Translations under genes and position numbers: made by a program
NCBI GenBank assembly: GCA_017619375.1
Contig: JAFZSL010000026.1
Location: forward strand, 85,355 to 149,354
DNA: 64,000 nucleotides
Reading direction: 5' to 3'
Source of the DNA: Prevotella sp.
GTDB lineage: Bacteria > Bacteroidota > Bacteroidia > Bacteroidales > Bacteroidaceae
Shown: positions 8,554 to 17,357 of the stretch, piece by piece
Layout of the letters: each line of letters opens with the position of its first letter
Position numbering within the stretch: position 1 is the first letter of the stretch
The notes under the pieces: model-generated
The model's database searches: none
Seen by the model: only the letters and a program-made list of their open reading frames with translations
Told to the model about the DNA's origin: nothing

Positions 8554-8585
8554 GCAAAGGTACAACATTTCCACGAACCAACAAA
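8554..8585 (-). promoter_or_regulatory. Promoter of the lacI-type/uxaA/nhaC run
   Basis: Minus strand: TTTG (8585-8582), exactly 19 bases, then TACCTTTGC (8562-8554). This is a perfect Bacteroidota -33/-7 pair. The rest of the 395-base gap to the next gene (8524-8918) shows the divergent promoter at 8831 and nothing else I can name. Confidence 0.75.
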
Positions 8586-8830
8586 ATTTTTCATCTTGTT
8601 CATATCGTTACAAAACAATGTCTTTGGGGGCGAGCTGATAGCATGAGGAAGATGGGATGGTAACATAGGATGGGGAGTGACGGCAATATTGCAATTCAAG
8701 AATGGTGAGGAATTTGAAAGTGTTAGAAAATCACACTTTTGATTTGTGATTCCACCCGTTTCGACTGGTTTTCCTCTAAAGAAGAGGGATTTTCTTTGTT
8801 GGAAAAGCTTATAATTCCCTTTTTTTTATC

Positions 8831-8839
8831 TATATTTGC
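8831..8839 (+). promoter_or_regulatory. Promoter -7 box for the thioredoxin-hydrolase gene
   Basis: TATATTTGC, a full -7 match, giving transcription near 8845. It rules out the ATG at 8739 in the same frame and supports the start at 8919. The upstream -33 element is weak. Confidence 0.6.
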
Positions 8840-8918
8840 AAATACTTATCGATTTGATATAATTGTTAAGGGATTGAATTGTTTCCCATGGATGTTACAC
8901 CATAAAAATAACCAAACG

Positions 8919-10235
8919 ATGAAAAGAATCCTACTATTCCTCCTCATGCTGACGCCTGTTTGCATGAGAGCGCAAACAACCCCTACGGACGCGGATGCCA
9001 AATACGCCGCCGATTTGATCAAGCCAGGTGCCGTCATCCCCGATTTCAAGTTGCGTGACAGCAATGGCAAATGGCAGAAAATCAGCAAGGTCATCAAAGG
9101 AAAATACACTGTCATTGATTTCTGGGCATCCTGGTGCCCTGACTGTAGGAAAGATATGCCGAATGTCCAAAGGATGGTTGAGATATTCTCCCCAAAGGGT
9201 GTACAATTCCTTGGCATCTCGTTTGATGACGACCCTGACGCATGGAAAGCTGCCATCGAGAAATACAACATCCATTATCCCCAACTGAGCGAACTCAAAC
9301 GCATGAGGGAGAGTGGTGTGGCGCAAGCATATGGCGTGAAATGGATTCCATCCATGATATTGGTCGACAAGGATGGATGCGTAAAGCTAAGCACCGTGCT
9401 ATCCGACAAGATGGAGGTGGCTCTCACGGAACTGATGGCCAAGGAAGCCCCGGTCATACTGAAAGGAGAGACTCAGCGAGTCTCCATTGATGGCGCGAAA
9501 GGCAAGCTGCAAGCCATCATCCAGAAACCCGAATTGGCACAAGGGCAGACCTGTCCCATGGTGATGCTTTGCCATGGATTCAGTGGAAGGAAAGACGGTC
9601 CAATGTTCGAACTGATTGCCGACTCGCTCATGCATCATGGCATCGCAAGCATACGGTTCGACTTCAACGGACATGGTGAGAGCGAAGGTGATTTCGTGGA
9701 GATGACCGTACCCAACGAGATAGAGGATGCCATCAAGGTGTATGAGTATGTACGTGACCTGCGTTACGTGGATGGCATAGCCATAGTAGGGCACTCGCAA
9801 GGTGGCGTGGTTGCCAGCATGGTGGCAGGGAAAGGAGAGGAGGGCGACTTCCAAGCAGTGGTGCTGATGGCTCCGGCTGCTGTCTTGCGTGATGATGCCA
9901 TAAGGGGGAACACCATGGGCAAGACTTACGACCCGCTCGACCCTCCGGAATATGTGGAACTATATGGTGGGCTAAGATTGGGACGAGAGTACATCAAAAC
10001 CGCTTTTTCGCTGCCTATCTATGAGACAGCATCCAGATACCATGGGCCGGCACTCATCGTACATGGCACAGGAGACCGAGTGGTGCCTTACACCTATGGA
10101 GAACGATACCATCAGATATGGTCTGGAAGCCAATTGCAACTGTTAGAAGCCTATGACCATGGCTTCTCACAGAATATTTACAGGGCCACCCAACTTGTTT
10201 CTGACTATCTCATCATGGTTCTCAAGGGGAAATGA
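8919..10235 (+). CDS. Secreted fusion: TlpA-like thioredoxin plus alpha/beta hydrolase
   Basis: A 438-residue exported protein with two enzymatic domains. After a signal peptide (residues 1-18) comes a TlpA/AhpC-TSA thioredoxin domain (about 30-175) with 'FWASWCPDCRKDMP' (redox Cys73 and Cys76) and the cis-Pro 'KWIPSMILVD'. The second domain (about 185-438) is an alpha/beta hydrolase: oxyanion region 'LCHGFSGRKDGP', nucleophile 'VGHSQGG' (Ser293), acid 'HGTGDRVVP' (Asp386) and base 'YDHGF' (His414). Both active sites are intact. The hydrolase resembles periplasmic esterase/acylaminoacyl-peptidase-type enzymes. A joined disulfide-handling and ester- or peptide-cleaving protein is unusual, and what links the two activities is unknown. 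Monocistronic, with its own promoter at 8831. Confidence 0.85.
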   Translation: MKRILLFLLMLTPVCMRAQTTPTDADAKYAADLIKPGAVIPDFKLRDSNGKWQKISKVIKGKYTVIDFWASWCPDCRKDMPNVQRMVEIFSPKGVQFLGISFDDDPDAWKAAIEKYNIHYPQLSELKRMRESGVAQAYGVKWIPSMILVDKDGCVKLSTVLSDKMEVALTELMAKEAPVILKGETQRVSIDGAKGKLQAIIQKPELAQGQTCPMVMLCHGFSGRKDGPMFELIADSLMHHGIASIRFDFNGHGESEGDFVEMTVPNEIEDAIKVYEYVRDLRYVDGIAIVGHSQGGVVASMVAGKGEEGDFQAVVLMAPAAVLRDDAIRGNTMGKTYDPLDPPEYVELYGGLRLGREYIKTAFSLPIYETASRYHGPALIVHGTGDRVVPYTYGERYHQIWSGSQLQLLEAYDHGFSQNIYRATQLVSDYLIMVLKGK

Positions 10236-10240
10236 TAAAT

Positions 10241-10298
10241 GGAGCAATCGGAGTGATCTGGATTATTTTGATTGCTCCGATTGCTCCGATTGCCCAGA
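10241..10298. repeat. Intergenic hairpin built from a 9-bp tandem unit, between convergent genes
   Basis: Arms GGAGCAATCGGAG (10241-10253) and CTCCGATTGCTCC (10275-10287) are perfect 13-bp complements with a 21-base loop. The right arm runs on into further copies of the 9-bp unit ATTGCTCCG. It sits between the ends of the hydrolase gene and feoB, where a two-way transcription end would be expected, although there is no T tract. Confidence 0.6.
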
Positions 10299-10324
10299 AT
10301 CCTTCGTATATAGTTTTAACTAAG

Positions 10325-12865
10325 TCAGGAGAACACCTGATACACGCATGCCGATACCAGCCAAGCGATTGCCGTGGTGTAGGTCGCTGTGAAAAACGCC
10401 CATTTCCAACTACCAGTCTCATTTTTGATGGCTACCAATGTGGCAATGCATGGGAAATAGAGTAGGACGAACAGCAAGAAACAATAGGCAGTGAGTGGAG
10501 TGATGCCTTCTGCCACCATGCTGTCGTGTAAAACGGAACGGTGGGTGGCGGAGTCGGTATTTGTGTCGTTTAAGTCATCGGACGCGTCTTCTTCGCCAGT
10601 GTAGAGCACACCCATCGTAGAGGCCACAATCTCTTTGGCACCAACGCCGGCAACCAATCCCACATCAAGCTTCCATGTAAAGCCTTGAGGGCGGAAAATT
10701 GGTTCGATGGCCTTGCCCATATGACCGATAAGGCTCTGTTCTTGTTGCTCTTGCTTTGATAAAGACGCGTCATGTGGGAAATATCCCAACGCCCATACCA
10801 CTATGCTTGCTACGAGAATGATACCTCCCATCTTCTTGAGATATTGCTTCCCTTTCTCCCAGGTGTGCCTCAGCATGGCCTTGCCTGTCGGTATGCGATA
10901 TGGGGGGAGTTCCATCACAAAAGGAGTGTCTTCTCCACGAACAACGAAACGACTGAACAGACGACTCACCACCACTGCTGCGAAAATGCCAATGACATAA
11001 AGTGAAATCATCACAGCAGACTGGTATTTTGCAGTGAAGAAGGCGCCAACCACCATGATGTAGATGGGTAGGCGTGCCGAACAACTCATGAAAGGAAGGA
11101 CGAGCATGGTGAGAAGACGTGACTTGCGACTTTCTATGGTGCGTGTGGCCATCACTGCTGGCACATTGCAGCCAAAGCCCATGATAAGGGGGATGAACGA
11201 CTTGCCGTGTAGGCCCATGCGGTGCATCACCTTGTCCATGATGAAGGCGGCGCGTGCCATATAGCCGGAGTCTTCCATGAATGAGATGAATGCGTAGAGG
11301 ATGAGAATTTGAGGCAGGAAGACGATGACGGCTCCCACGCCTCCTATCACACCATCCGCCAACATGTCCTTCACCGGGCCGTCGGGAAGCGTGGCGCTCA
11401 CCCAGTCGCCAAGCCAGGAGAAAGCGGCACCTATCCAGTCCATGGGATATTGTCCAAGTGAGAAGGTGGTTTGGAACATCACATAGAGCATCAAGATGAA
11501 GATGGGAAAGCCCAGGTACTTGTGTGTGATGAACTTATCAAGCAAATGGGTCAAATGATAGGTGTCTTCCTTGTCACCCTGTCGATAACGAGCCTCTCGC
11601 AAGGCGCCGTGGATGAAACCGTATTTTGCATCCATGATGGCGGTTTCACTATCTTCTTTCGTGTCTTCCTTGATTTGCGCCGCCGCAATGTCACGTATGG
11701 CAAGAATGTTTTTTCCCGTAGGCAAAGCACGGATGACTCGTTCCGTCTGTTTGTCCATTTCCAATAGTTTGATGGCCAGATAACGGGTGGAGTAGGTGGT
11801 GCGCAGTTGTTCCAATGGCGTGAGCATGGCTTTGACCTGTTCTATCCCTTTCTCCACATATGCACCGTGGTTGATGTGGATATGGCGGTATTGACGACGG
11901 TTGGGGCGCAAGCCATGAGCGTAGTCATCGGTGTGGTTGCCGCCATGGTGGTTCTCATAATCCTTGTGCCATTCTGCAATCTCTGCAGCCACTTCGGGGT
12001 GGATGTTTCCGTCCTTGTCCACGAAATCGGTCCCCTCGTAGATGTTGATGATGATGTGGAAGAGCAAGTCGACTCCTCTTCCGGTCTTGAATACGGTAGG
12101 GATCATTGGAACACCGAAAAGTTGGCCGAGTTGGTTGTGGTCGATGGTGTCGCCACGACGCTCTGTCTCGTCAAACATGTTGAGTGCGCACACCATGCGC
12201 AGGTTCATGTCTATTAGTTGTGTGGTTAGGTATAGATTGCGCTCCAGATTGCTGGCATCTATCACGTTGATGACCACGTCGGGAGTTTTTTCTACAATCT
12301 GCTTTCTGACATACAGCTCCTCCGGACTGTATGCTGAAAGGGAGTATGTACCGGGCAGATCGACGATGTTGAACTCATATCCTTCAAACTTGGCATAGCC
12401 TTCCTTGGCATCCACCGTCACACCCGAATAATTGCCCACACGCTCATGGGCACCAGAAACGAAATTGAACAAGGAGGTCTTGCCGCAGTTGGGATTGCCT
12501 ACCAACGCCACGTTGATGCGGCGGCGCTGTCTTTTGGCGGCCTGGTGCATCTGGCGCTCGGCAAAACCGTCATCATCTTCGGTAGAGGCATCTTTCTGAA
12601 TTTGCATTTCACCTTCCATTGTCATCATCCTGGCGGCATCGGCTTCGCTGACCACTTCCACCATGGCCGCTTCATCATGGCGTAACGACACCTCGTAGCC
12701 CATTAGTTTGTATTTCACCGGGTCCTTCAAGGGTGCGTTGAGCAACACTTCCACCAAGGTGCCCTTGATGAATCCCATCTCTACGATGCGCTTGCGGAAA
12801 CCGCCATGGCCGAGCACCTTCACGATGACGCCTTTCTCGCCCGTCTTCAAGTCTGATAGTTTCAT
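10325..12865 (-). CDS. feoB: Ferrous iron transporter FeoB with fused FeoA domain
   Basis: An 846-residue inner-membrane Fe(II) transporter. Residues 1-72 are a FeoA (SH3-like) domain ('LKTGEKGVIVKVLGHGGFRK', 'MGYEVSLRHDEAAMVEV'). A linker leads to the cytoplasmic G domain: G1 'GNPNCGKT' (123-130), G3 'DLPGTYSL', G4 'NMFD'. A Gly/Asn/His-rich cytosolic stretch and the polytopic FeoB membrane domain follow ('GFGCNVPAVMATRTI', 'GAKEIVASTMGVLYTG'). FeoA-FeoB fusions are normal for Bacteroidota. Expected role: anaerobic ferrous iron uptake. No FeoC-like gene is next to it. Monocistronic, promoter near 12920. Confidence 0.95.
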   Translation of the reverse strand: MKLSDLKTGEKGVIVKVLGHGGFRKRIVEMGFIKGTLVEVLLNAPLKDPVKYKLMGYEVSLRHDEAAMVEVVSEADAARMMTMEGEMQIQKDASTEDDDGFAERQMHQAAKRQRRRINVALVGNPNCGKTSLFNFVSGAHERVGNYSGVTVDAKEGYAKFEGYEFNIVDLPGTYSLSAYSPEELYVRKQIVEKTPDVVINVIDASNLERNLYLTTQLIDMNLRMVCALNMFDETERRGDTIDHNQLGQLFGVPMIPTVFKTGRGVDLLFHIIINIYEGTDFVDKDGNIHPEVAAEIAEWHKDYENHHGGNHTDDYAHGLRPNRRQYRHIHINHGAYVEKGIEQVKAMLTPLEQLRTTYSTRYLAIKLLEMDKQTERVIRALPTGKNILAIRDIAAAQIKEDTKEDSETAIMDAKYGFIHGALREARYRQGDKEDTYHLTHLLDKFITHKYLGFPIFILMLYVMFQTTFSLGQYPMDWIGAAFSWLGDWVSATLPDGPVKDMLADGVIGGVGAVIVFLPQILILYAFISFMEDSGYMARAAFIMDKVMHRMGLHGKSFIPLIMGFGCNVPAVMATRTIESRKSRLLTMLVLPFMSCSARLPIYIMVVGAFFTAKYQSAVMISLYVIGIFAAVVVSRLFSRFVVRGEDTPFVMELPPYRIPTGKAMLRHTWEKGKQYLKKMGGIILVASIVVWALGYFPHDASLSKQEQQEQSLIGHMGKAIEPIFRPQGFTWKLDVGLVAGVGAKEIVASTMGVLYTGEEDASDDLNDTNTDSATHRSVLHDSMVAEGITPLTAYCFLLFVLLYFPCIATLVAIKNETGSWKWAFFTATYTTAIAWLVSACVYQVFS

Positions 12866-12917
12866 TCCTGTTTTATAAATGCGACAGCCTTGCAGGACTG
12901 TCTTTTGGTTCGAACGA

Positions 12918-12925
12918 CAAAATTA
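12918..12925 (-). promoter_or_regulatory. Promoter -7 box for feoB
   Basis: Minus-strand TAATTTTG (with a G rather than C after it), 53 bases ahead of the feoB start. No good -33 partner and no recognisable Fur box were found by eye. Confidence 0.4.
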
Positions 12926-13060
12926 ATAAAAAGTTATCGCCTTTCGTCAGTTTTCCATACCAAGTTTCCCAAATTACCTTGAAATAGGTAGTATGAAGAC
13001 GAAATAATGATTTGAATACCTATTTGGAATGAAAGAAAAGATTCGTGCTCTCACAAAAGC

Positions 13061-13086
13061 AAGGCCTGGACGACAGCCCAGGCCTT
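13061..13086 (-). terminator. Terminator of the dockerin-protein gene
   Basis: AAGGCCTGG (13061-13069) pairs with CCAGGCCTT (13078-13086): a 9-bp stem, 8-base loop, followed on the minus strand by GCTTTTG. It lies 23 bases after the stop of the 849-residue protein. Confidence 0.7.
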
Positions 13087-13108
13087 GTATTTGAATGGTG
13101 TTGAGAAA

Positions 13109-15658
13109 TCAATGTGCACCCAATGCGATATCCACCACGACAGCAACATCGGAAATGGTGATGGCACCGTCTCCTGTCGTGTCTGCATTGGCCTTGATGA
13201 ATGTGGCAGGTTCTACATTCGTCAGACAGAAATCTACAATCAACGCTGCATCGGTGATGGTGATTTGGCCGTCGCCATTGACATCGCCAAGGAGAACTTT
13301 GTAATCGCCTGTTCGCTTGAGATAGATGTAGTCAAGTTCAAGGTTGTTGTTGTTCTCGGTGTCAGTGTTGATAATGGCTACGCTGAAGCCTTCAGGAACG
13401 TTCACTCCTTCTATCGTCTTCTCAGTTTGGGCGGAGTTGCCCCAAACCTCGAGTTCTCCTATGACGGATGGAAGGGTATTGCCAACAACGCCGACACTGA
13501 CAGTGGCATCGTTGCGGCTTCCGTTACGGGCACGAACGGTAACGGTGTATTGGCCGGCTGGCAGTGCCTCGGTCTTTACATAGCTGTCCTTGTACAGACG
13601 ACGAGCCTGACCGTTGGCATAACGGCCGGGGAACAACCCATTAGCGGCCCATGAGTGTGAAGGTGTCAAGTCTTCTATTTCGCTGAAATAGTCGTAGTCG
13701 GCCTCCAGATAAGTCAAAGTTGGATTTTCGCCGGATGCAATGGTGATGCCGTAATAGGGGTCGGTGGCATTTTGTTCGATGGCATACCACTTTCCGTCCT
13801 TCTCCACGGCCTTGGTGTAATAGACCACTTGTGAGAGTGTTTCCTTGATGGCGCCTTCTGCCACGACACCCAACTCGTTGCCTTCGCTGTCGATGGCGGT
13901 CAAGGTGAAGGGCACGTCTTGAGCTTCACGGAACTTGATGGTCACCACGACACCATCGGCAACGACCTTGCCTTCGCTGTCATCGCTGACATAAATATAG
14001 GTGACATCCTCAAAGACAGGCTCGTCGCCGCTGTCATCCACCAATCTGCTGATGGTGATGGGGTTCTTGTCGGTGGAGGCAAGGAAAATCTCCACACCCA
14101 CGGCACTATTGCGCACCTCCGGGTCTTTCAAATCCTTGCCGCTCTCATCGACGAACTTCACGGTGTATTCTGCCACTTCGGGATCGCCGGTGCGCTTCAA
14201 GGTGAGGTAGTCCATCTCAAGGTTGGAGTTCCACTCCGTGGCGTTGTAAAGTGCAAGGGCATAACCCTCAGGCACCACAACGTCCTCAACGGTCATCTCT
14301 GCCTGCTGGCCACCAGACCACTCTGCGAAGGTGGCGGAGGGAGAGGCGGCGAGGTTGCCGTTTGCATCCACAATGTGTAGTGGCAATGTGGCTGTCTGTG
14401 AAGAACTTTGGTTGCGACCTCTGAGTGTGACAGTGTAGATGCCTGCTGGCAGCGGTGCTGTTACAACATAACTTTCTTTCTGCAAGCGTGGTGCGAGACC
14501 ATTGGAGTAGCGGTCTGGGACGGAGCCGGTGGTGGCCCATGAACGAGACGGGGTGAGGTCCTCTATTTCGATAAAGTCATCCAATTCGGTGGGGGCATAG
14601 GTTACTGTGACATCATCACCTCCTTCGACGGTCACACCATAGTAGGCACCACTGGTCTTTTGTTCGGTCAGATACCATACATCATTCACTTTGATGCCTT
14701 TCCTATAATAGATATTGGCTTTCTCGCCTTCGAACAACACGCCACGGCTTAACTGTTGTAACTCGTTGCCATCGCCATCAACGGCAGTCACGATGTAGGC
14801 ATCTTGATAAGCTTCCCTGAAAAGAACGGTCACCACGGTGTTGCCATTGGCATTGATGACCTGACCATCGGCATCATCGCTCAGATACAGGTATTTCACA
14901 TCATCCTTCCATCTGTCGGAACGGTCGGTCGAACTCAGTACGATGCCGTTGCCCACCACGCCGGAACGGGTTTCGCTGGCCAGAAGGATGCCGTCGGTAG
15001 TTTGGAAGTTGACAGTGTAAGAAGCGGTCTGCACTGTTTGTTTCACTTCGCTCACGCTGATGCCCTTGATGGTTTGATTGATTTCATTCACACGTCCGGG
15101 TTTGAAAAAGCCTATGGAAACTCCGTCGGGAGTGACTTGAGTGACACCTTTGCCGGTCACCTCACCGCTGGTCGACATATTGATGGAATATTCGCATTCG
15201 CCAGAGGCTTGGTCGATGGTAAGGAGTATCGACCATTCCCCACCGCGCACATCCTCTTTCTTGCCGAATGTGCTGGTCTGGATACCGTCAAAAAGGATGG
15301 CGCCATATTGGTCTTGTCCGTAGGAGCGAAATTCCACGCCACCGATCTTGAGGTAGTTGTAACCTCCGGCACGGCCGGTTGACTGCCCCACATTCCATGT
15401 CATGTTGAGAGTGATGATGGAATTCTCGGAGAAGGAAATGCTCTTCTTGTTCTCATAACTGGTGTTCGAGGCTGTAAAATAGAGGTTGCCCTCAGCATTC
15501 ACACTCACCGTAGCATAGTCGCCAGGCCAGTCTTCGATGTCGGCGGAAGTCCATGTACCGGCTTCTTTCTGGTACAACATAGTGGATTGTGCAGAAACGC
15601 ACAAGCCCGTCAGCACGAATAGTGCCAACAATAAAGTTCTTAAAGTGAAAGGTTTCAT
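13109..15658 (-). CDS. Secreted protein with duplicated unknown module and C-terminal dockerin
   Basis: An 849-residue exported protein. It has a signal peptide ending near residue 24 ('GLCVSAQ'), then a concanavalin-like beta region. A module of about 270 residues occurs twice: each copy starts 'YTV.F...DG', contains 'YLYLSDD.DGQV' / 'YIYVSDDSEGKV', 'EIEDLTPS.SWA..G..P.RY.NG' and 'LPAG.YTVT.R.RN', and ends '.LE.DY..LKRTGD'. The C-terminus is a dockerin-type pair of calcium loops ('DVNGDGQITITDAALIV', 'DTTGDGAITISDVAVVV'). Such dockerin-like tails are common on Prevotella secreted proteins and do not imply a cellulosome. No catalytic motif is recognised; the 'LPAG.YTV' parts look like carbohydrate-binding or Fn3-like beta sandwiches. 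Function unknown. Confidence 0.75.
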   Translation of the reverse strand: MKPFTLRTLLLALFVLTGLCVSAQSTMLYQKEAGTWTSADIEDWPGDYATVSVNAEGNLYFTASNTSYENKKSISFSENSIITLNMTWNVGQSTGRAGGYNYLKIGGVEFRSYGQDQYGAILFDGIQTSTFGKKEDVRGGEWSILLTIDQASGECEYSINMSTSGEVTGKGVTQVTPDGVSIGFFKPGRVNEINQTIKGISVSEVKQTVQTASYTVNFQTTDGILLASETRSGVVGNGIVLSSTDRSDRWKDDVKYLYLSDDADGQVINANGNTVVTVLFREAYQDAYIVTAVDGDGNELQQLSRGVLFEGEKANIYYRKGIKVNDVWYLTEQKTSGAYYGVTVEGGDDVTVTYAPTELDDFIEIEDLTPSRSWATTGSVPDRYSNGLAPRLQKESYVVTAPLPAGIYTVTLRGRNQSSSQTATLPLHIVDANGNLAASPSATFAEWSGGQQAEMTVEDVVVPEGYALALYNATEWNSNLEMDYLTLKRTGDPEVAEYTVKFVDESGKDLKDPEVRNSAVGVEIFLASTDKNPITISRLVDDSGDEPVFEDVTYIYVSDDSEGKVVADGVVVTIKFREAQDVPFTLTAIDSEGNELGVVAEGAIKETLSQVVYYTKAVEKDGKWYAIEQNATDPYYGITIASGENPTLTYLEADYDYFSEIEDLTPSHSWAANGLFPGRYANGQARRLYKDSYVKTEALPAGQYTVTVRARNGSRNDATVSVGVVGNTLPSVIGELEVWGNSAQTEKTIEGVNVPEGFSVAIINTDTENNNNLELDYIYLKRTGDYKVLLGDVNGDGQITITDAALIVDFCLTNVEPATFIKANADTTGDGAITISDVAVVVDIALGAH

Positions 15659-15698
15659 ATAGTTTGATGATTGGTTATGATTAGTTGCCTTGTTAACT

Positions 15699-15707
15699 GC
15701 AAAAATA
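15699..15707 (-). promoter_or_regulatory. Promoter -7 box for the dockerin-protein gene
   Basis: Minus-strand TATTTTTGC, 41 bases ahead of the start. A possible TTTG lies 16 bases further upstream, shorter than the usual 19. Confidence 0.45.
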
Positions 15708-15814
15708 CAAAAAAAAGTAACACCAAATTCTTTGGGGACAAAAATACAAGGAATTAAACCACTTTTTAGTGATTTTCTTGCTCAGACGACAAAGTGCTTG
15801 AAAATGCAAGAAGC

Positions 15815-17203
15815 TCAGCCAAAGAGTTCGCGCAACGCTTCTTCCACCTTCTTTACAGGGTGGATTTTGATGTTGAAGCGTCGTGTGTCCATGCTGCCAT
15901 AGTTGTATTTGGGGATGATGATGTCGGTGAATCCCAGTTTTTCTGCCTCAGCCACTCGTTGCTCGATGCGGCTGACAGGACGTACCTCACCACTGAGTCC
16001 CACCTCGCCGGCCATGCACCATCCAGGTTCTATGGCAGTGTCCACATTGCTCGACAGGACGGCGGAGATGATGCTCAAGTCCATGGCCATGTCGGTTACA
16101 CGAAGGCCTCCTGCGATGTTGACAAAGACATCTTTCTGCATCAGTTTGAATCCCACGCGTTTTTCCAATACAGCGAGCAGCATGTTGAGGCGACGGTGCT
16201 CGAAACCGGTCGCCGACCGTTGCGGGGTGCCGTATGCCGCAGTGGACACCAAGGCCTGGGTTTCAAGCAAGAAGGGGCGCACGCCCTCAATGGCGGCCGT
16301 GATGGCCACGCCCGACAACCCTTCATGATCTTGGTTGAGCAATAGCTCGGAGGGGTTGGAAACCGCCCTGAGTCCGTGCTGCTGCATCTCGTAAATGCCA
16401 AGTTCGCTGGTGCTGCCGAATCGATTTTTGATGGAGCGTAGGATGCGGTACATGTAATGCTGGTCACCCTCGAACTGAATCACAGTATCGACGATGTGTT
16501 CCAAAATCTTGGGACCGGCCAAAGTGCCTTCCTTTGTGATGTGCCCAATCATGATGACGGGTATGCCGCTCGACTTGGAAAAACGGAGCAAGGCGGAGGC
16601 GCATTCACGCACTTGGGAGAGACTGCCGGGTGAACTGTCCACCTCCTCGGTGGAGATGGTTTGGATGGAGTCGATGATGACAAGGTCGGGGTGTGAGTCC
16701 TTGATTTGCGCGAAGATGTTCTCCAGGGAGGTCTCGCACAAAATCATCACATGTTCGCTATCTCCCTTCCCGATGCGGTCGGCTCGCATCTTTAATTGAT
16801 AGGAACTTTCCTCTCCACTCACGTAGAGGATTTGCCGTTCTGGCATGTTGAGGATGGTTTGCAAGGTGAGCGTGCTCTTGCCAATGCCAGGCTCGCCACC
16901 AAGCAGGACGATGGAGCCGGGGACAAGACCACCTCCCAAGACTCTGTTCAACTCGCCGTCATGCATGTCCAGACGAGGCGATTCCTGGGCGGAGATGTCT
17001 TTCAATGGGGTAGGGCGCGTCTTGCCACCAAGCTGTGACCGCAGCGATGAGGCGGCGGCTCGTGCAGCTTGGCTGCCTGTCTCGTTGGCGATACGTATTT
17101 CCTTGAAAGTGTTCCATTGACCGCAAGCGGGGCATTTGCCAATCCATTTGGCTGACTCTTGTCCGCAGTTGGAGCACACATATGCGATTTTATCTTTTGC
17201 CAT
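15815..17203 (-). CDS. radA: DNA repair protein RadA (Sms)
   Basis: RadA is a RecA-like branch-migration ATPase acting in recombinational repair. Its 462 residues are the standard length. In order: a C4 zinc finger ('YVCSNCGQESAKWIGKCPAC'), Walker A 'GGEPGIGKSTL', Walker B 'LVIIDSIQT', the RadA-specific 'KNRFGSTSELGIYEM' motif and the Lon-like C-terminal domain ('DVFVNIAGGLRVTDMAMDL', 'GEVGLSGEVRPV'). All features are intact. It stands alone on the minus strand behind its own -7 box at 17247-17255, and the dockerin gene downstream has a separate promoter. Confidence 0.97.
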   Translation of the reverse strand: MAKDKIAYVCSNCGQESAKWIGKCPACGQWNTFKEIRIANETGSQAARAAASSLRSQLGGKTRPTPLKDISAQESPRLDMHDGELNRVLGGGLVPGSIVLLGGEPGIGKSTLTLQTILNMPERQILYVSGEESSYQLKMRADRIGKGDSEHVMILCETSLENIFAQIKDSHPDLVIIDSIQTISTEEVDSSPGSLSQVRECASALLRFSKSSGIPVIMIGHITKEGTLAGPKILEHIVDTVIQFEGDQHYMYRILRSIKNRFGSTSELGIYEMQQHGLRAVSNPSELLLNQDHEGLSGVAITAAIEGVRPFLLETQALVSTAAYGTPQRSATGFEHRRLNMLLAVLEKRVGFKLMQKDVFVNIAGGLRVTDMAMDLSIISAVLSSNVDTAIEPGWCMAGEVGLSGEVRPVSRIEQRVAEAEKLGFTDIIIPKYNYGSMDTRRFNIKIHPVKKVEEALRELFG

Positions 17204-17246
17204 GGGGGTGAATATGATATTAAGAACGTGGTTGATGAATCATATT

Positions 17247-17255
17247 GCAAAAGTA
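17247..17255 (-). promoter_or_regulatory. Promoter -7 box for radA
   Basis: Minus-strand TACTTTTGC, 44 bases ahead of the radA start. Confidence 0.5.
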
Positions 17256-17294
17256 CAAAAAAAAAGCGTATTTCCTTGTTTGGAGAATAAAAAA

Positions 17295-17336
17295 GGCAGG
17301 AAGGCCTTTCCTTTTTGGGAAAACGACATTCCTGCC
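17295..17336 (-). terminator. Terminator of htpG
   Basis: GGCAGGAA (17295-17302) pairs with TTCCTGCC (17329-17336); on the minus strand the hairpin is followed by a TTTTTTATT tract. It begins 22 bases after the htpG stop. Confidence 0.75.
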
Positions 17337-17357
17337 TGAAATGAAATTGGGGCTAAC

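Noticed and set aside
13109-15658. Cellulosome component because of the dockerin
   Set aside because: Dockerin-like calcium-loop pairs are common C-terminal domains in Prevotella secreted proteins. No cohesin or scaffoldin is present here, and the giant adhesin carries the same kind of domain.
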